Positions 13,029-26,400 of a stretch of DNA of 64,000 bases are shown piece after piece. Every line of letters begins with the position of its first letter. Position 1 is the first letter of the stretch. Position numbers and translations under genes: made by a program. Under the pieces are notes generated by a model. That model was not told where the DNA came from. It ran no database searches and saw only the letters and a list, made by a program, of their open reading frames with translations. This DNA comes from Manduca sexta (lineage: Eukaryota > Arthropoda > Insecta > Lepidoptera > Sphingidae), in the NCBI RefSeq assembly GCF_014839805.1, contig NC_051138.1, forward strand, positions 5,206,983 through 5,270,982. The letters run 5' to 3'.

Positions 13029-14933
13029 AATCTTCACTCGTTTGCCGGGTTTATTAAAAAATCTATCGAGTATTAAAAAGATTCATTGTTCCGTAGTATC
13101 ATTAGCAATTATAAACACAAGTGATGATGAATCGTTGGAACTCGGCGTGCATTTTAATGTTCATGTCACAATTTTGCATACATTTGAATAGTAATGATAA
13201 TATTAAATTATATTTTAATCTCGATACACGGTTATAATAATTATTATTTTACTCTTTTGTGATGTAATTTAATCAACCCATTAAATTAGTAGACGGCTGC
13301 GAGTGTTTTAAAGGCTCCCGTATAAGAAACCTTCTACCTAGTATATAACAATAACTAATATACTACTGGTCCTGCTAAAATTCAACTCATTATAAAATTA
13401 ACTATGAGCGTTTAACATATGCCTCTCTTCAAATATGACAAAGCATTAAAGGATTCCATGTACTTCAACACATTAAGTACGTAATCTTAAAATGCGGGAA
13501 ATCCTGTGATGTTTATTATTATCACAGTTAGGTAAACGTATGACGTATGTAGGTACATCAATATTTTTGCCGGTTAATTCTACGAACTCATTTATAACCT
13601 ATGAATAACACAAAAAGCGATTACTACGGCTCAAAGCTTCCAATACATGACGTGCGTCACGTATTCAAAATGTCAGACAAAACACCTAATACTAAAAGTC
13701 ACTATATCGAATAGATTATGAGACATCTGGCTAGTGCACAGTTCGATGAACTTATATCTGTTTCAAAATACAGAACGGACAAACTTATCTTGCATATCAG
13801 GCATATCATCCGTTAATACCTTTATTTTTCAAATAAATCCACGTTATATTGGAATTCAAATCCAGATCCTTAAGTTCTCAAGCTACAGAACGCTGCTAAA
13901 CTACAAGTCCATGAAGACGTCAATAAGTTTGACGTAGTAACTTCCACAAAAGCAAAACTATGACTGACATTGTAGATTTATATCCTGCAATTGAAGTATT
14001 AATGAGATACATAATGTATGCGAAACACGAAAGCTGTGGGCACGTGACAAGAGTTTAATGGAGTTAATATAAAGGTGTTAAAAAATATGTTGAAAGAATT
14101 AATTTGTCTAAGATTTGTCATTACATTATCGCAAATACGAAATAATGGTCAGTTTAAGGTAAGGTAGCATTTAATCGCAGAAGGTTATGCAGAAAACCAG
14201 CGCACCCGCACTTTACTGAGTTTATATCTACCCTATATATACCACACTGTTCTAATTATAAAGAAGCAATTTAAAATTTCACATTCACAATGGCCGCTTA
14301 TGTAATAATAAGTAATAATAAATTAATGTCCCTATTGCACTACATTATTGTATTGGGTAAAACAGTTGTATGTGGAAATAAGTAAATAAACGAATCAAGT
14401 TTCCTTGAATTTGAGAATTTGAGTCATCGTTCCTTTGTTCTAGTAAATACGTGAATGAGCCGTGAAACGAGACATGCATTGTATTTCTGTCGGGCGAAAC
14501 TAAAGTTTAATTTTTTAAATGCATTCTTAATTCTGTAGGCGTAATGTGTTATTTATTTTTAACACGCAAAATTAATTCTCAATTACATTATAATTACGCA
14601 AAAAAAACAAAATCGTAAAATGGTGGACAAAATTAATTATGGTCAATAAATCATATCTCTTAATTAACCGAAAAAACACAAAATTACAATCCTTGCATGT
14701 AGGAAGTGAAAATATAATTTTATTATGTTTTTAACAAGTAACATTAACATAAACAGCATAAATTTGATAATTTATACCTAAAATATGCGACTATTGCGCT
14801 AAATATATTACGCAAATATTAAATTGAGTTTGAGCCATAAATAACGATATATTAGTCATCTTTATCGGTGTTATATACCAATTATTTTATAAAATAGGTG
14901 TCGTTTGCCGTTTCGCCCGCGTGAAAAGAACGC

Positions 14934-14965
14934 AAGCACACACACACACGCGCGCGCGCGCACGA
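14934..14965. repeat. (CA)n/(CG)n microsatellite
   Basis: A run of CA dinucleotides passes into CG dinucleotides. Confidence 0.8.
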
Positions 14966-15812
14966 TATTCAGATATCAACATCAACAAGAATTTTCGATT
15001 ACCATCAAAAATAATTTTTATTTCTTAAATAATTCCTGCTAAAATAAAATGTAGAACTGAGGTAAGTAATAATATCTAAAACTAAGTATTCCATTAGATT
15101 TTTATATTTTTATTTTCTGTTAATAGGTATTTTTGTGGCTCTTATAATAAAGTTCACTTCACAAACCTGTATTATTTTATAGTGAAAACTTTATTAGCTT
15201 TGAATTACGAGCTAATAATACTAGCTTTTGCTCGCGTCTTTGCCCGCATGAAGGAGTTTTCGGGGATACATTTTTTTCCGACTTACTTGATATGTATCGT
15301 TATATTATAACCAACACAAACCATTATGAGTTGTAGCATATGTGCCATTTTGATGTATAATCAATATTACTGTAGAGTTTCATCCGAATCCGTAGTTTTT
15401 TCGTAAAAAAGGAACAAACATACATACATCCATAATCCTCACATATTTTAATTAAACACAATTTTGTATTGTATACTATATGTTTTCCTATAAGAATAAA
15501 TAAATAAACACACTAACATAATACATATATACAAATATGCTAACTAACAAGGTTTACCTTTTTGGCACAAGTAATCTTTTATGTGACATGCAAAATCCAT
15601 ATTAACCAGAATATTGACTTAAGTACCTTAATTAATATTCGAAATAGCTCTGTTACTGAAGGTAATTATGCGGAAAGCGCCATCGATGAATAAATTAATT
15701 AGATGTTGTATTAAGTAGTCTTAAATTTGAGGTTCTATGTTTTTTAGAATTATTACTATTACACAAAATGTAAAATTTGGTGTACCTTAAAACGATAAAG
15801 TACACACATCAC

Positions 15813-15905
15813 GTTTATATCCCCGAAGGCGTAGGCAGAGATGAAGTAAATTACCTTTTGCCACGTGAGTTCTATCCCATCATATGATAGGGGAGTAGCC
15901 TATCA
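15813..15905 (-). repeat. SINE-2, tail fragment
   Basis: TATCCCCGAAGGCGTAGGC followed by a ...CACGTGAGTTCTATCCCATC block matches the left part of the copy at 63579-63835. The head is missing. Confidence 0.5.
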
Positions 15906-15948
15906 TATAAAACTTTTGGTCAATGACCAAGGGAAATAGGGGTTCATT

Positions 15949-15950
<2 letters not shown>

Positions 15951-16007
<57 letters not shown>
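15951..16007. repeat. (TA)n microsatellite
   Basis: About 57 bases of uninterrupted TA dinucleotides, next to a SINE-2 fragment. Confidence 0.95.
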
Positions 16008-16009
<2 letters not shown>

Positions 16010-16744
16010 ACAGCACAAAGACCTCAGTACAAACAAACAAACAATATACAAACTAAAACAATATTATCTAGAGAGTTTACAGTACGTTTAAATTAAATTT
16101 ACACATAATATGCATAGACTACACAAAAAAAAATACAATAAAATTTATGTAGATTTTTATCCTTATATTGTGAATTTAAATAATTAGAACCATTGTTAAA
16201 GGTTGGAGATGTGATCTGTGCATCACACACAAACTAATTAAGGTTTAAGTGATGTTCATAATGTTAGTTTTTGTATGTATTAATTGTAAACAAAAAAAAA
16301 AGTAACAGCTGGACTATTTAATCATTATAAATTCAACAATTCAAACAATATGCTGACAGCCATAATAACATAGTATTTGTCTTTAATTATGCAACATCAG
16401 CAAAAATACTTAAATTCCGTTACATTTAAATTGAGGGAAATACTGCAACTAGCAGCAAAACTGATGGAAGTTAAAAAAAACGTTATGATAGGGGAATGTT
16501 GACAAGAGAGAACAACTCATAATTAATGATTACTGGTTCTCATGAATACTGGGGCCGTAGACAATAGGCCTTGGCACAATCATTAACGCAAGTAGAAAAC
16601 AAAAATATTACAGAGATTATATCCAAGCGACAGACTTATCGCTGTAATATAATGACAAACTCATACTTCAGTGGCGAAAGGTAAAAATTTCCAAAAGGGA
16701 ACTCAGCACAATATAACTAATATCCATGAATGCGATCTGTATAT

Positions 16745-17144
16745 CATTCTAATGACGAATGAATGAATCCCTCCTAGCCGAGTTTTGGCCACGGCGGCCA
16801 ATCTCAACGGAGATCAGCCAGGTACGCGGGATATATTATAGTGCACAAGTGTGCGCAATACGCAGATGCACTCTCTGCTCCTTCACTCTCGTAGTCCGGT
16901 GAGACGGCAATCCGACATGACCGGAGAGAGATCAGGCGCAGGACCAACGGCTTTACGTGCTCTCCGAGGCACGGGGATATCCACATTGCCAACTTCCAGA
17001 CTCCGAGCTGCAACTGAGTAATTTTTAAGATGGAAAAACCCAGTAACAATTATTTTGGCCCGACCCGGGATTCCGACCCAGGCCATCAGTGCGGCAGTCG
17101 TACTTGTACCGTGTACAATTACAACTACGCCACTGACGCAGTCA
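16745..17144 (-). repeat. SINE-3, long copy sharing the SINE-2 head
   Basis: The right end holds the reversed tRNA-like head (CAACTACGCCACTGACGC) and GACCCGGGATTCCGACCC. The body (CCTCCTAGCCGAGTTTTGGC, GGCGGCCAATCTCAACGGAG, CGGTGAGACGGCAATCC) matches the reverse of 25545-25935. Confidence 0.7.
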
Positions 17145-17354
17145 GAATCTGTCAAAAATGTCTTATGATAATTACGATTCTACATAAAGGGAAGCTGCCA
17201 GGAATCGGGTTCCCTCCGACACTGTCTACAGTCTCTGGAAACCCTACGATAGTATTTATGGTTGTCGACCTCATTAGAATTACTGGTACCATGTATTATA
17301 CTATATAGTCTATAAACAGGATAAACAAAAATCAAAAAAGTAAAAGTCACAATT

Positions 17355-17429
17355 CGACGATCCCCACGTAAAGTATCGAATCTGCAAAACTGCATTTTGC
17401 AGATGCAATACTTTACGTAGGGACCGTGG
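17355..17429. repeat. Loop-less palindrome 1
   Basis: Two arms of about 35 bases (ACGTAAAGTATCGAATCTGC against GCAGATGCAATACTTTACGT) meet at AAAACTGCATTTT with almost no loop. It is a relative of palindrome 2. Confidence 0.75.
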
Positions 17430-17530
17430 AATAAACATCGCTTGTTTAGTGTTAATTACCATGGCGATAAGCACTTCGATCCTTACTGTGTTAAATAAAT
17501 GCAGTTCATTTTAATAAGGACCGTTTAAAT

Positions 17531-17610
17531 ATCGACAGTCCCTATGCAAAGTATTGAATCTGCAAAATGCAATTTTGCAGATTCAATACTATACGTAGGG
17601 ACCGTCGAAT
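17531..17610. repeat. Loop-less palindrome 2
   Basis: The arms AAGTATTGAATCTGCAAAAT and ATTTTGCAGATTCAATACT are nearly perfect, closed by GTCCCT against AGGGAC and TCGAC against GTCGA. There is no spacer, so a strong hairpin is possible. Confidence 0.75.
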
Positions 17611-20380
17611 TGTCTTGATCATCACTATGATTGTCGTCCCAGGTATATAGAAAATTTGGTAATGGTACAATAATTTCATATAAATTTCTTTCCTGATCAC
17701 TCCGTTTTACAGTAGAAGGAAGGAACTTCTCCCAAACCTTGAAGCAAAGGACAGTGGTACCGCTCCGGATGAGACAGATACTGTAGATAAAACCGAGTGT
17801 CTCACTCAAAACATATAAATGCACATGTAGTCGCGTAGTTATTTGGTGTTTGTCCAAAGTGACTCATTTCCACCCATTGTTATCATCGTTTCCTTTGTTT
17901 CTCACAATAACTTCGAATCATCGAAGCAATTGTTATACACGAATAATTTAAAAACCTTTAAATTCAACATGCGGCGCCTGAACAGCATTAATTTTGAACT
18001 AGCTTTTGATCGCGCCTCCGCCCGTGTGAAAATATTTTTTCTGGATAAAACGGAGCCCATATTTTAAGTTATACCTCTAGCAGTACATCGGTAACAACTT
18101 TCTATTACGTGCAGTAGTTTCACGTGATGCGTGTAGAAACATACAGACAGACAGACCTTATTATTTTTCTTCAATATCCTTAACGTATGTACAATTGGCT
18201 TGTTACAACTTAATTACTTATATGTAAAGATCACGATAGGTAAATAACACTTGAATAAAATTTTACCTCAGGCTCCATTTAGTTACTGATGGCTTAATAT
18301 TAAAACATAACCTAATTTTTTGGGACCTAGAAAAGCGCAGTACTTTAGTTTTAAAGTTTGCTTTTCATAAACTGGCTAGAACGCTCTCAGCCATGTCAGT
18401 TAATAGATTATCTGTGCTTTGACGTCATACGGCTACAAATCAATGATAAAAGAAGTATAGAGGATGGGTAATATGGTCACGTGACATGCGGCACATTTCC
18501 TGAACAAAATGGCGCCGACTCCGCCCCTTACAATAGTGATATGCTAGTAGCGAAAATTTTGTATCGACATCGAAGAATTAAGAGAGACAAACAAGCCCCA
18601 AAAAGATCAAATACGAAAGGGGTTAGGAACTACCATAATATAAATATAACAAATCATAATGTAAACAAACAAACTGAAACTGATTTATAAGTAACAATTG
18701 TTAAACAAAGCAGTACCTGTTGTGACAAACATCCAGTTGTGTTTGATCTATATTTGTATGTTGCACTATTCCTTGCTAAAAATTTAAGTTACAGATTAAG
18801 ATATTTATTTAATACATGATAAATGGAATAAGATAGCGTAGCCAGCAATTATTTGGTTGGTTTTATTTTATTTTATTATTATGCTCTTTGATCGAGAAAC
18901 ATAACTATGGTTCAGCAAACTAAAATCAATGACCGTAAAAATGGTGGTTAAGATAATCAATTATAATAATGCAATAACAACAATATGATTATGTATCTAT
19001 TTCCGTGCATGCAAAGGTTGCTCGAAACATAAGACCGCCAATTGTAAAAATATATCTTACATTTCATCTTTATGTTGTTTCTTTTATGTTTATCTATTCT
19101 TTTATGTAACAATTCTAATTTTATTCATAGCAATATATTAAAGTAATATTACTACTTATTAGGTGAAGTATAATAATCATTACTATTTTACTTATCGCGA
19201 ATATTGTTGGAAAACAGTTATCTTTACTCGCGTTAATTAAACGTGTGGTTTATGCATATCTTCTCAAAATGTAAAGAAATATGTATTTGGTGTAGGATTC
19301 CAATCACGTCGCTCAATATTCTCAATTCATTTTGCCTTGGTTTTTAAATTTTTTGGTTATCTTAAAAAATATTCTAATTTCACTTAGTTTGTCCTTCTGA
19401 ATAATACAATATTGATGTGTGCTCTAACATTCTTTCAAAGACAAAAACCGTAACTGATAAACGGGCGTCTGTTAAAATATCGATATCAATAATTTCTAAA
19501 CAAATCCACCCACCCATCCCTAAGCTCGTGTGTAAACAAACATAATGATTTTAATGTGTATAAATCACGCCTAAAAGGGTCCAAAGCTTAACAAACCAGA
19601 TCCACATATCATTTTAATTGATAAAAACACACCCAAAAAGTAATTATACAAAGATATTTGCTAATTTTCGGTAAAATCAGTTACTAACCTATGAAAATAT
19701 ATTTCGGGGTCTTTCTTGCGTGAATTCGATTTGCATCCTTTCACACAACACTGAGTCATTTTCGAAACTTAACAAATACACTAATAAACACACTGAACAA
19801 TTGAGAATATGATTATATTACTTTAAATTCAATATTTATGAAGATTTGTTTACATCGTCTGACACTACATGTACTTGCCGACTTTCCAGCATAAAATGGC
19901 GTTTCTGCCGCAAGGCGGTCCCAGTGTGTTGAAGTAAACGAAATAGTGCCATATGCGAAGAAAGCAATTATTTTTGTCTTTTTTTGTTGCGTTCCAAATA
20001 AGCTTTGAGTAAAAGAGATAGACATATATATTGACAATTCTGCGTCGATTTCCCTAACATAAATATAACTTATTCATATAGCTAACTTTTGAGGCCTGTC
20101 CTCTTTATATTTAGTCATTGCTACAAATATGTGATTAAAAAACATTAATAATTATAAAACCTCAATTGTCCTCAACAGTCGAGAGACATGCAAAGTTTAT
20201 TTATAAATTATATGACGTCACATCATGGAACGATGCCAATTGTCAGCAGCGTACCGAATAAAAAAATAAAAAACAATTTTAATTTGAAATTATACAGCCA
20301 TTTTGCATTTTGCGTCAAATTTAAACTGAAGGAGTATAAAACAAAAAGAACCAGTAAGAATAATGTATGTTTATTTACAG
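17611..20380. other. Region upstream of the first recognised gene A exon
   Basis: No counterpart of the SFEDI-type first exon was found. A short GC-richer patch at 18470-18540 (GAACAAAATGGCGCCGACTC) could be promoter-like but opens only a 12-codon frame. A TGACGTCA site is at 18420 and another at 20213. Confidence 0.35.
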
Positions 20381-20498
20381 AGCAACGACAGATACTCAAA
20401 GGCTTATCAGGATGCTTCAAGCCAGGGGAGCTGACAGCCATCATGGGTCCCTCAGGAGCAGGGAAAACTACTCTACTCAACGTACTAGCAGGCTACTC
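20381..20498 (+). CDS. Gene A coding exon a (Walker A exon)
   Basis: The acceptor is TTATTTACAG and the donor GTAAGT. The exon enters after codon base 1 and leaves after codon base 2. It encodes [10 protein letters not shown], then [16 protein letters not shown] (Walker A) and LLNVLAGY. The final TC joins T of the next exon to make Ser. It has the same 118-nt length and phases as the Walker A exon of gene B at 60284-60401. The open frame continues upstream through the acceptor to an ATG at 20188, but that part is Lys/Asn-rich, unlike the family, and is more likely intron. Confidence 0.93.
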
Positions 20499-23400
20499 GT
20501 AAGTACCACTCTATTTTTGCTTACTGTAGAATTAATTCGTATTAAAATTGATATCGCGTGATTACAAAGTATTAGCCGTTAAGATTCGTCAAAATTGGTC
20601 CAGCCGTCAAAGACTATCCCGAAGAAATAAATTGACAGAAATATTTTTATAAGTGCACGACAAAGTGACCTCACTGTACCTGATGGTACATATATGCAGT
20701 GGTATCCAATAGCATGAATTATTTTTTTTTATGAAAATACACCTTACTGTAAATAATGCACTCAGCATTTAAAACACAACCAAATGTAATTTAAAAAGCG
20801 GAATCTTACTGATGTAGAAAGTATTGTTGATAAATCGATATATATGTACTGTATGCCAGATTTGACGTTCCGAACATTCACTGTGTTTAACTGAATTGAA
20901 CTGCAATCTATTCAAACTGACTTTAGTATGGCATATTGACAGCTTGTCATTGTGTACGGAGCGGCGATCATGATATAAGAACTCGAGTTTAAGTGTAAAC
21001 CTGCATTTGAATAAAAAATATTCGTCAAATAAATAAAATTATTTGTTGCGCAAGTAAATAAACAAGTTATAACAGTGACATTTTGCTTGCCATTTTAGTT
21101 CAGATTTTGAACAAATAGTTTATATGGACGTTCGTGTCTATAGAATATACGTCAAAATGTTGATACAAATCAAAAAATACTTTCAGCGTTTCTGTCAAAA
21201 ATGTGCTAAACACGAACCGTGTTTATGTGCGTGAAATTACAGTTTTTGTTCCACTTGCCGACTTCCCGATGAATCATCAACTCTTTGCTAATGAGCGTAT
21301 AAATAAATGTGGGTTATCCATGAATGATGACTACATTGATCTATTTTTAAATTCACTTGTTAACAAAAAAATAATACAAGCTAGCCGAAGTGACTCGACT
21401 AATAACAATACCGACAGCACACGAACTTTTAATTACAAAAACAAAGGTATTGCACTGCGCTCGACATACTATGGCCTGAAAATGTTGTTATTATGTCTTA
21501 TAATGCCTGGTAATTACAACAAAGCCGTTCAACCCAGAACAGCCGGTCTGCATTATATTGCTTGTCGGCAGAAATAGACATATCATAGCCCCTACCGAGG
21601 CGGGTTTTCACGTACGATAGATACTGGTGGTAGATAAAATATTTCACTTAGAATGTCATTTAACTATAACTCTTATGCCAACAGTACTCACGGTGCAAAA
21701 GGTGAAATCGCGGTAAACGGAATATGCACGTGCGCCTCCCACTCGACGGGGCGTGGGGGGGTGCGGTACATCCGACAACAGGATGACCTGCGAGCCCATC
21801 TCACCGTCAACGAGGCTATGTTACTCGCCGCTGCGCTCAAACTGGCCGATTTCACAACCCAGGAGAAGAAAGAGAAGGTAAAACCCTTCAAATACGAACA
21901 GTTACTATTCGGGTTTGGTTCTGTACTGTTAAATCTAGTACGCGATTTTTATTTAGTTTCCATCTGTTTCTACAAAGTTCAGCTTCAACAGACCGAGGCA
22001 AAGAAGCGATTAATTCTAAAATAATTGGATTATTCCATTACTATAAATAATATAAAACGCAAGAGGCGAATTAAAAATGAATGTCATTCTATACTAGAAA
22101 ATAATGGAGATCAATTATAATTATTGCTATCGATGCTTTCTGTCATGACAGGTAGTTCAAATTATGTGGCTTTCTACCATCACATCAGAAAAAAATAACT
22201 TCCTCGTTCTATAACCTGATTTTAAAAAGATTGCATTATTCGTGGCCTGAGTAGAGTTGTCTTCAACATTCACAAATAAAGGAAATCAAACTCGCGTGAC
22301 AGCAATTGCTGAGTCATCAACAATGATTAAGCCAGTAGAAAGTAGGTGCGAATAATATAAGACACGTCGATAGTAAAAATCATACTTCCAAGTAGTTATT
22401 TTACTATACGAAAAAAAACAATTATTAATCTTTTTAAAATTTTACATACAAAATACCTCTTTATTATTTATAAAGCATTGTAGGTTCAGTTCCTAGCTCT
22501 GCCCGCGTGTAAATATTTCTTTTAATAAAAGTCGAATTAGGCACTTTTGTGGACAAAAAGTAAAAAAAGACTGTATGTTAACCCAGGATGTCTGTCTAAG
22601 AACCAATTTTAATATAAATCCATTCAGCAGTTTAAGAATCAACAATGATTCAAACACATCTACGAACTTTTCTACTTATAATATTAGTAGGAATAAGAAA
22701 GATGGTTGAAAATAGAATATTCGATTACCTAATAATGAATGTTTTGAATCCTTTCTAATACTGATCAATGACCACATCAAAGCGACGCGACATCGCAACA
22801 TGAATACTGTTGTGTTATTGCGTTCAATGTTGCGACGTCGCATCGTGGTATCCAAAGAAACGAAAGAACATTTGCTTATACAACTTCTAAGTTGTATTGA
22901 ACTTGTTAACAAAAAATGTAAGTATTACTATCAAAATATATTCCAATATACTCCATTCTAAATTCAAAGCAACATAAATTACTTTACTTTAAATGAAAGT
23001 CAAGATTACGCAACGATATTTGAATGATTTAACAAGCAAATAGCATTAATATAGTAACTGGATGATTAAAACATGTGAAATAACTTGCATATAATTAACA
23101 AAACATCACCTTAGCAGTCCAACATTGTGAGAACGATAGCGGTAAGACCGAAATAGTATTTATGATTACTATTTTAATATTATTATATAATATATTTTAA
23201 TAAAAAAAGTTTTGTCTAAAAGTTCGACAAAAATTGGCACTAATTTTTAAACATAATAATTTTATTAGACAATTGTAATTTTATGATGCCATTAAAATCT
23301 ACATAATAAAGCCCACGTCTTCAAGTTATTAAACATTCACTAATTTTAGTATAAATATATATATTTTTTTTTATATAGGTTTACGAGATTCTAGCTCTGC

Positions 23401-26400
23401 TAGGCCTTACTGAGACCGCGAGGACGTTATGCAGAGACTTATCTGGAGGACAAAGACGACGATTGGCTGTTGCTTTGGAGTTACTCTCAGATCCCTCGAT
23501 TATGTTCCTAGATGAACCCACCACGTAAGTATTTATTTGGCACAGAAACAATGTACCAATTTACATGATTCACTAACTTACTGTATTCAGCATAACAATT
23601 TTTTAATTGATACTACCAATAACAACATTCGGTAGTTTGCATTGTTGTATAACAAATTTTTAACCACGATATAAGTAAAAAGAAATAAGTTAGCAAATAC
23701 AAAACTAACAATCACGGAAGGATTTAGACGGGCTCGATGAGATGGCTACCTCACTTGATGATAAGTGGAATGGCATCCGGATAAAATATCGGTTGATGAT
23801 TTATAATTATTTGTCACCAGTCAACACAGTATGCCTACATATTATAAACCGCATATACAGAGGCTGTTCCCGAAACGCAACACATATACGTGTGCCACTC
23901 AAATAGAATCTGTTATTAAATCATACAATGGCCCAAAAGCAAGTGGTGAATGCTAATTTGCAATTAAGTGATAATGTCCAAATGAATCGCGTGATTTTAG
24001 CAATAATTCAAACGTAAACACGCGATGAATGTACTATTGGTTAGTTAATAACATTTACCTAGAAATTGACCTTATGCTAGGAGTTACTTAGAAGCCTACA
24101 AAGGTAAAAGTTGACGTCGCTGCATCTTTGAAGACTATTTTTCAATCGATATACAAAAGTAATGCAACTAAAATAAAAATTACTGAACATATAAATGAAC
24201 TAATTGCAATTTTTTCAATAGAACTGTATTCATATTGCCCATTATTCCAGAAGTATCTTCTAATAGTAATTGAAAAATGTGTCCTAATTTGCATGAAATA
24301 ACCACGCTTTTTAATTTGTCCAGTGGTTTAGATTCTTCAGCATCAATGTCTCTCATCTCCTTGCTGAACAGTCTGGCTCGTGGTGGAAGAACTCTTATAG
24401 CTACCATTCATCAGCCATCAGCCCTGCTCTTTGAAAAGATAGACTCCGTATACTGTTTAGAAAATGGACGGGCGTTGTACAACGGGCCCAGGCAGGGACT
24501 TATACCTGCCTTGGCAAGCGCCGGGTTGAGATGTCCACCCTACCATAACCCTGCTGACTTCTGTAAGTACTTGAATATGACTGTATTTCCAGCTTATTAA
24601 CAACTAACTTTTGATCGCGGCTTCGTTCAGTATAGGAATCTTAGGAATACTGTAATATCGTACGACCGCGCAATATTACGTCCTACATTCACTCGCTAAG
24701 CCATTGGGTCGTGATTACGAAGCCGTAGCGAAAGCAGACGAAACTACGTTTTTTTTTGTTTATTTTCTATCTAACAGCAATATGTGTACCCTCAATATTG
24801 CTCTTGCGTCATTAAAAGTTTTGTTACGCAATTTCCATTCGCAATAACGAAAGTTTATTAGATCCGAGTTGCTAAATGTGGGGTAATGCGAATCTAAGGG
24901 TTCTAAAATGGTTAAGTCTCGGTCCAGATGTTGGAGTAACATTATCATCACTCTTGGGGATGAGAAGGTACTCGCAAGAAGACTTTAACAAAAAACAAAA
25001 CCAACTTCAAAAACTACTGCAAATCATAAAATAATGCTTATATGCATATTCATTTTTTTATTGGTGTCCAATTTAAATTTTAATGTAAATATAGGATTTC
25101 CTAACGCAGGATTCGAACACAGAATCTTAGAACTGTGTCTTACGGCGCACGCAATACAACTACACCACCGAGACAGTAGAGGTATTTCTTAGTAAAAAAA
25201 AAAGATATTATTATAACAAAAGGATGTATAAATTATTAATTAAACAATGGAATATTAAAATAATTCAAGTCGACGACCGTTCAAGTAATGACATTTATAA
25301 AAAAACGCATTCAAATGAGACAGAGAAAAATTTTCATTGTATAAATAATCCAAAAAATCTTTACCTCTTCACATTTTCAGACTCCTTTTAAACATATAAT
25401 TATGTTATAACCAATATATTAAGCGATTATTAAGCGATCAATGGACATAGCCCATCAGTGGGAGCAGGTTAAATAAACAGCGACAAAAACCGCTTAGTTC
25501 GAACATAAATAAAATTAGACACACCTAAGAATTATTAATACGGTTGGCAGCCTCGGCAGCGTAGTTGTAATGCGCGCGCGGTACGAGTACGCCTATCGCA
25601 CTAAGGTCCTGGGTTCAAATCCTGAATCAAGGCAAAAATATAGTGACTGGGTTTTTCTATCTTAAAAATGACCCAGTCGCAGCACGGAGTCAGGAAGTAG
25701 TAGTGTGATACCCCCGTGCCTCGAAAAATACGTAGACCCGTTGGTCCTGCGCCTGATCTCTCTCCGGTCATATTGCCGTTTCACCAGACTATGAGAGTGA
25801 AGGAACAGAGAGTGCACCTGCGTATTATGCACACATCAGTGCACTATAATATATCTTGAGTACCTAGCTGATCTCCGTTGAGATTGGCCGCCGCGGCCGA
25901 AATTTGGCTAGGCGGGATCACTCATTCATTCAATGTACGGTTAACAAACATAATTAACTTTTAAATTTATGGAAATTCCCTATAATTTTTCCAACATTGA
26001 ATAATCTCCAAGAATTTGTTATTGATGGATATTTTTATTTTCAGTAATGGAGGTGGCATCGGGGGAATATGAAGTAGATTTGATAAAGGCAGCGAAAGTG
26101 ATGGCCCAATATAAATACGATCCAACAGCCAATGGTAGTTGGGCCAACGTCCCTACGATACCTGCTCTACCAAGCCCACTAGGTATGACGTTTCTAATTT
26201 ACTGATACGGGAATGTTATTCGCCCACAAGGGTTTTTAAGGGCTCATGTTATCCCAAAAACTTTTTAATGGTCAATAGATATGAAAACGTTTCTGTAATT
26301 TTTTTGGTACCATCAGAATATATAAATTAGATGGTGTTTTGTAGGATAGACAATACATGTGTATAGTATTTATCTTATGCATTTCATGAATATCCCATAT

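Larger units (their letters stand above)
13040..16740. other. Gene-free A+T-rich stretch
   Basis: Contains two microsatellites, a SINE-2 fragment and a LINE-like 3' end at about 15200-15450. No exon-like segment with conserved coding was seen on either strand. Confidence 0.5.

Noticed and set aside
16804..17308. Overlapping open frames on both strands
   Set aside because: They lie mostly inside a SINE-3 copy, whose GC-richer body keeps frames open by chance.
20188..20380. Open frame in front of exon a as the real N-terminus of gene A
   Set aside because: It crosses a good acceptor, is Lys/Asn-rich and lacks the first strand of the ABCG domain seen in gene B.
21203..21577. 124-codon plus-strand open frame
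   Set aside because: Lies wholly in the intron between exons a and b, shows no domain, and its end overlaps a piece of repeat C.
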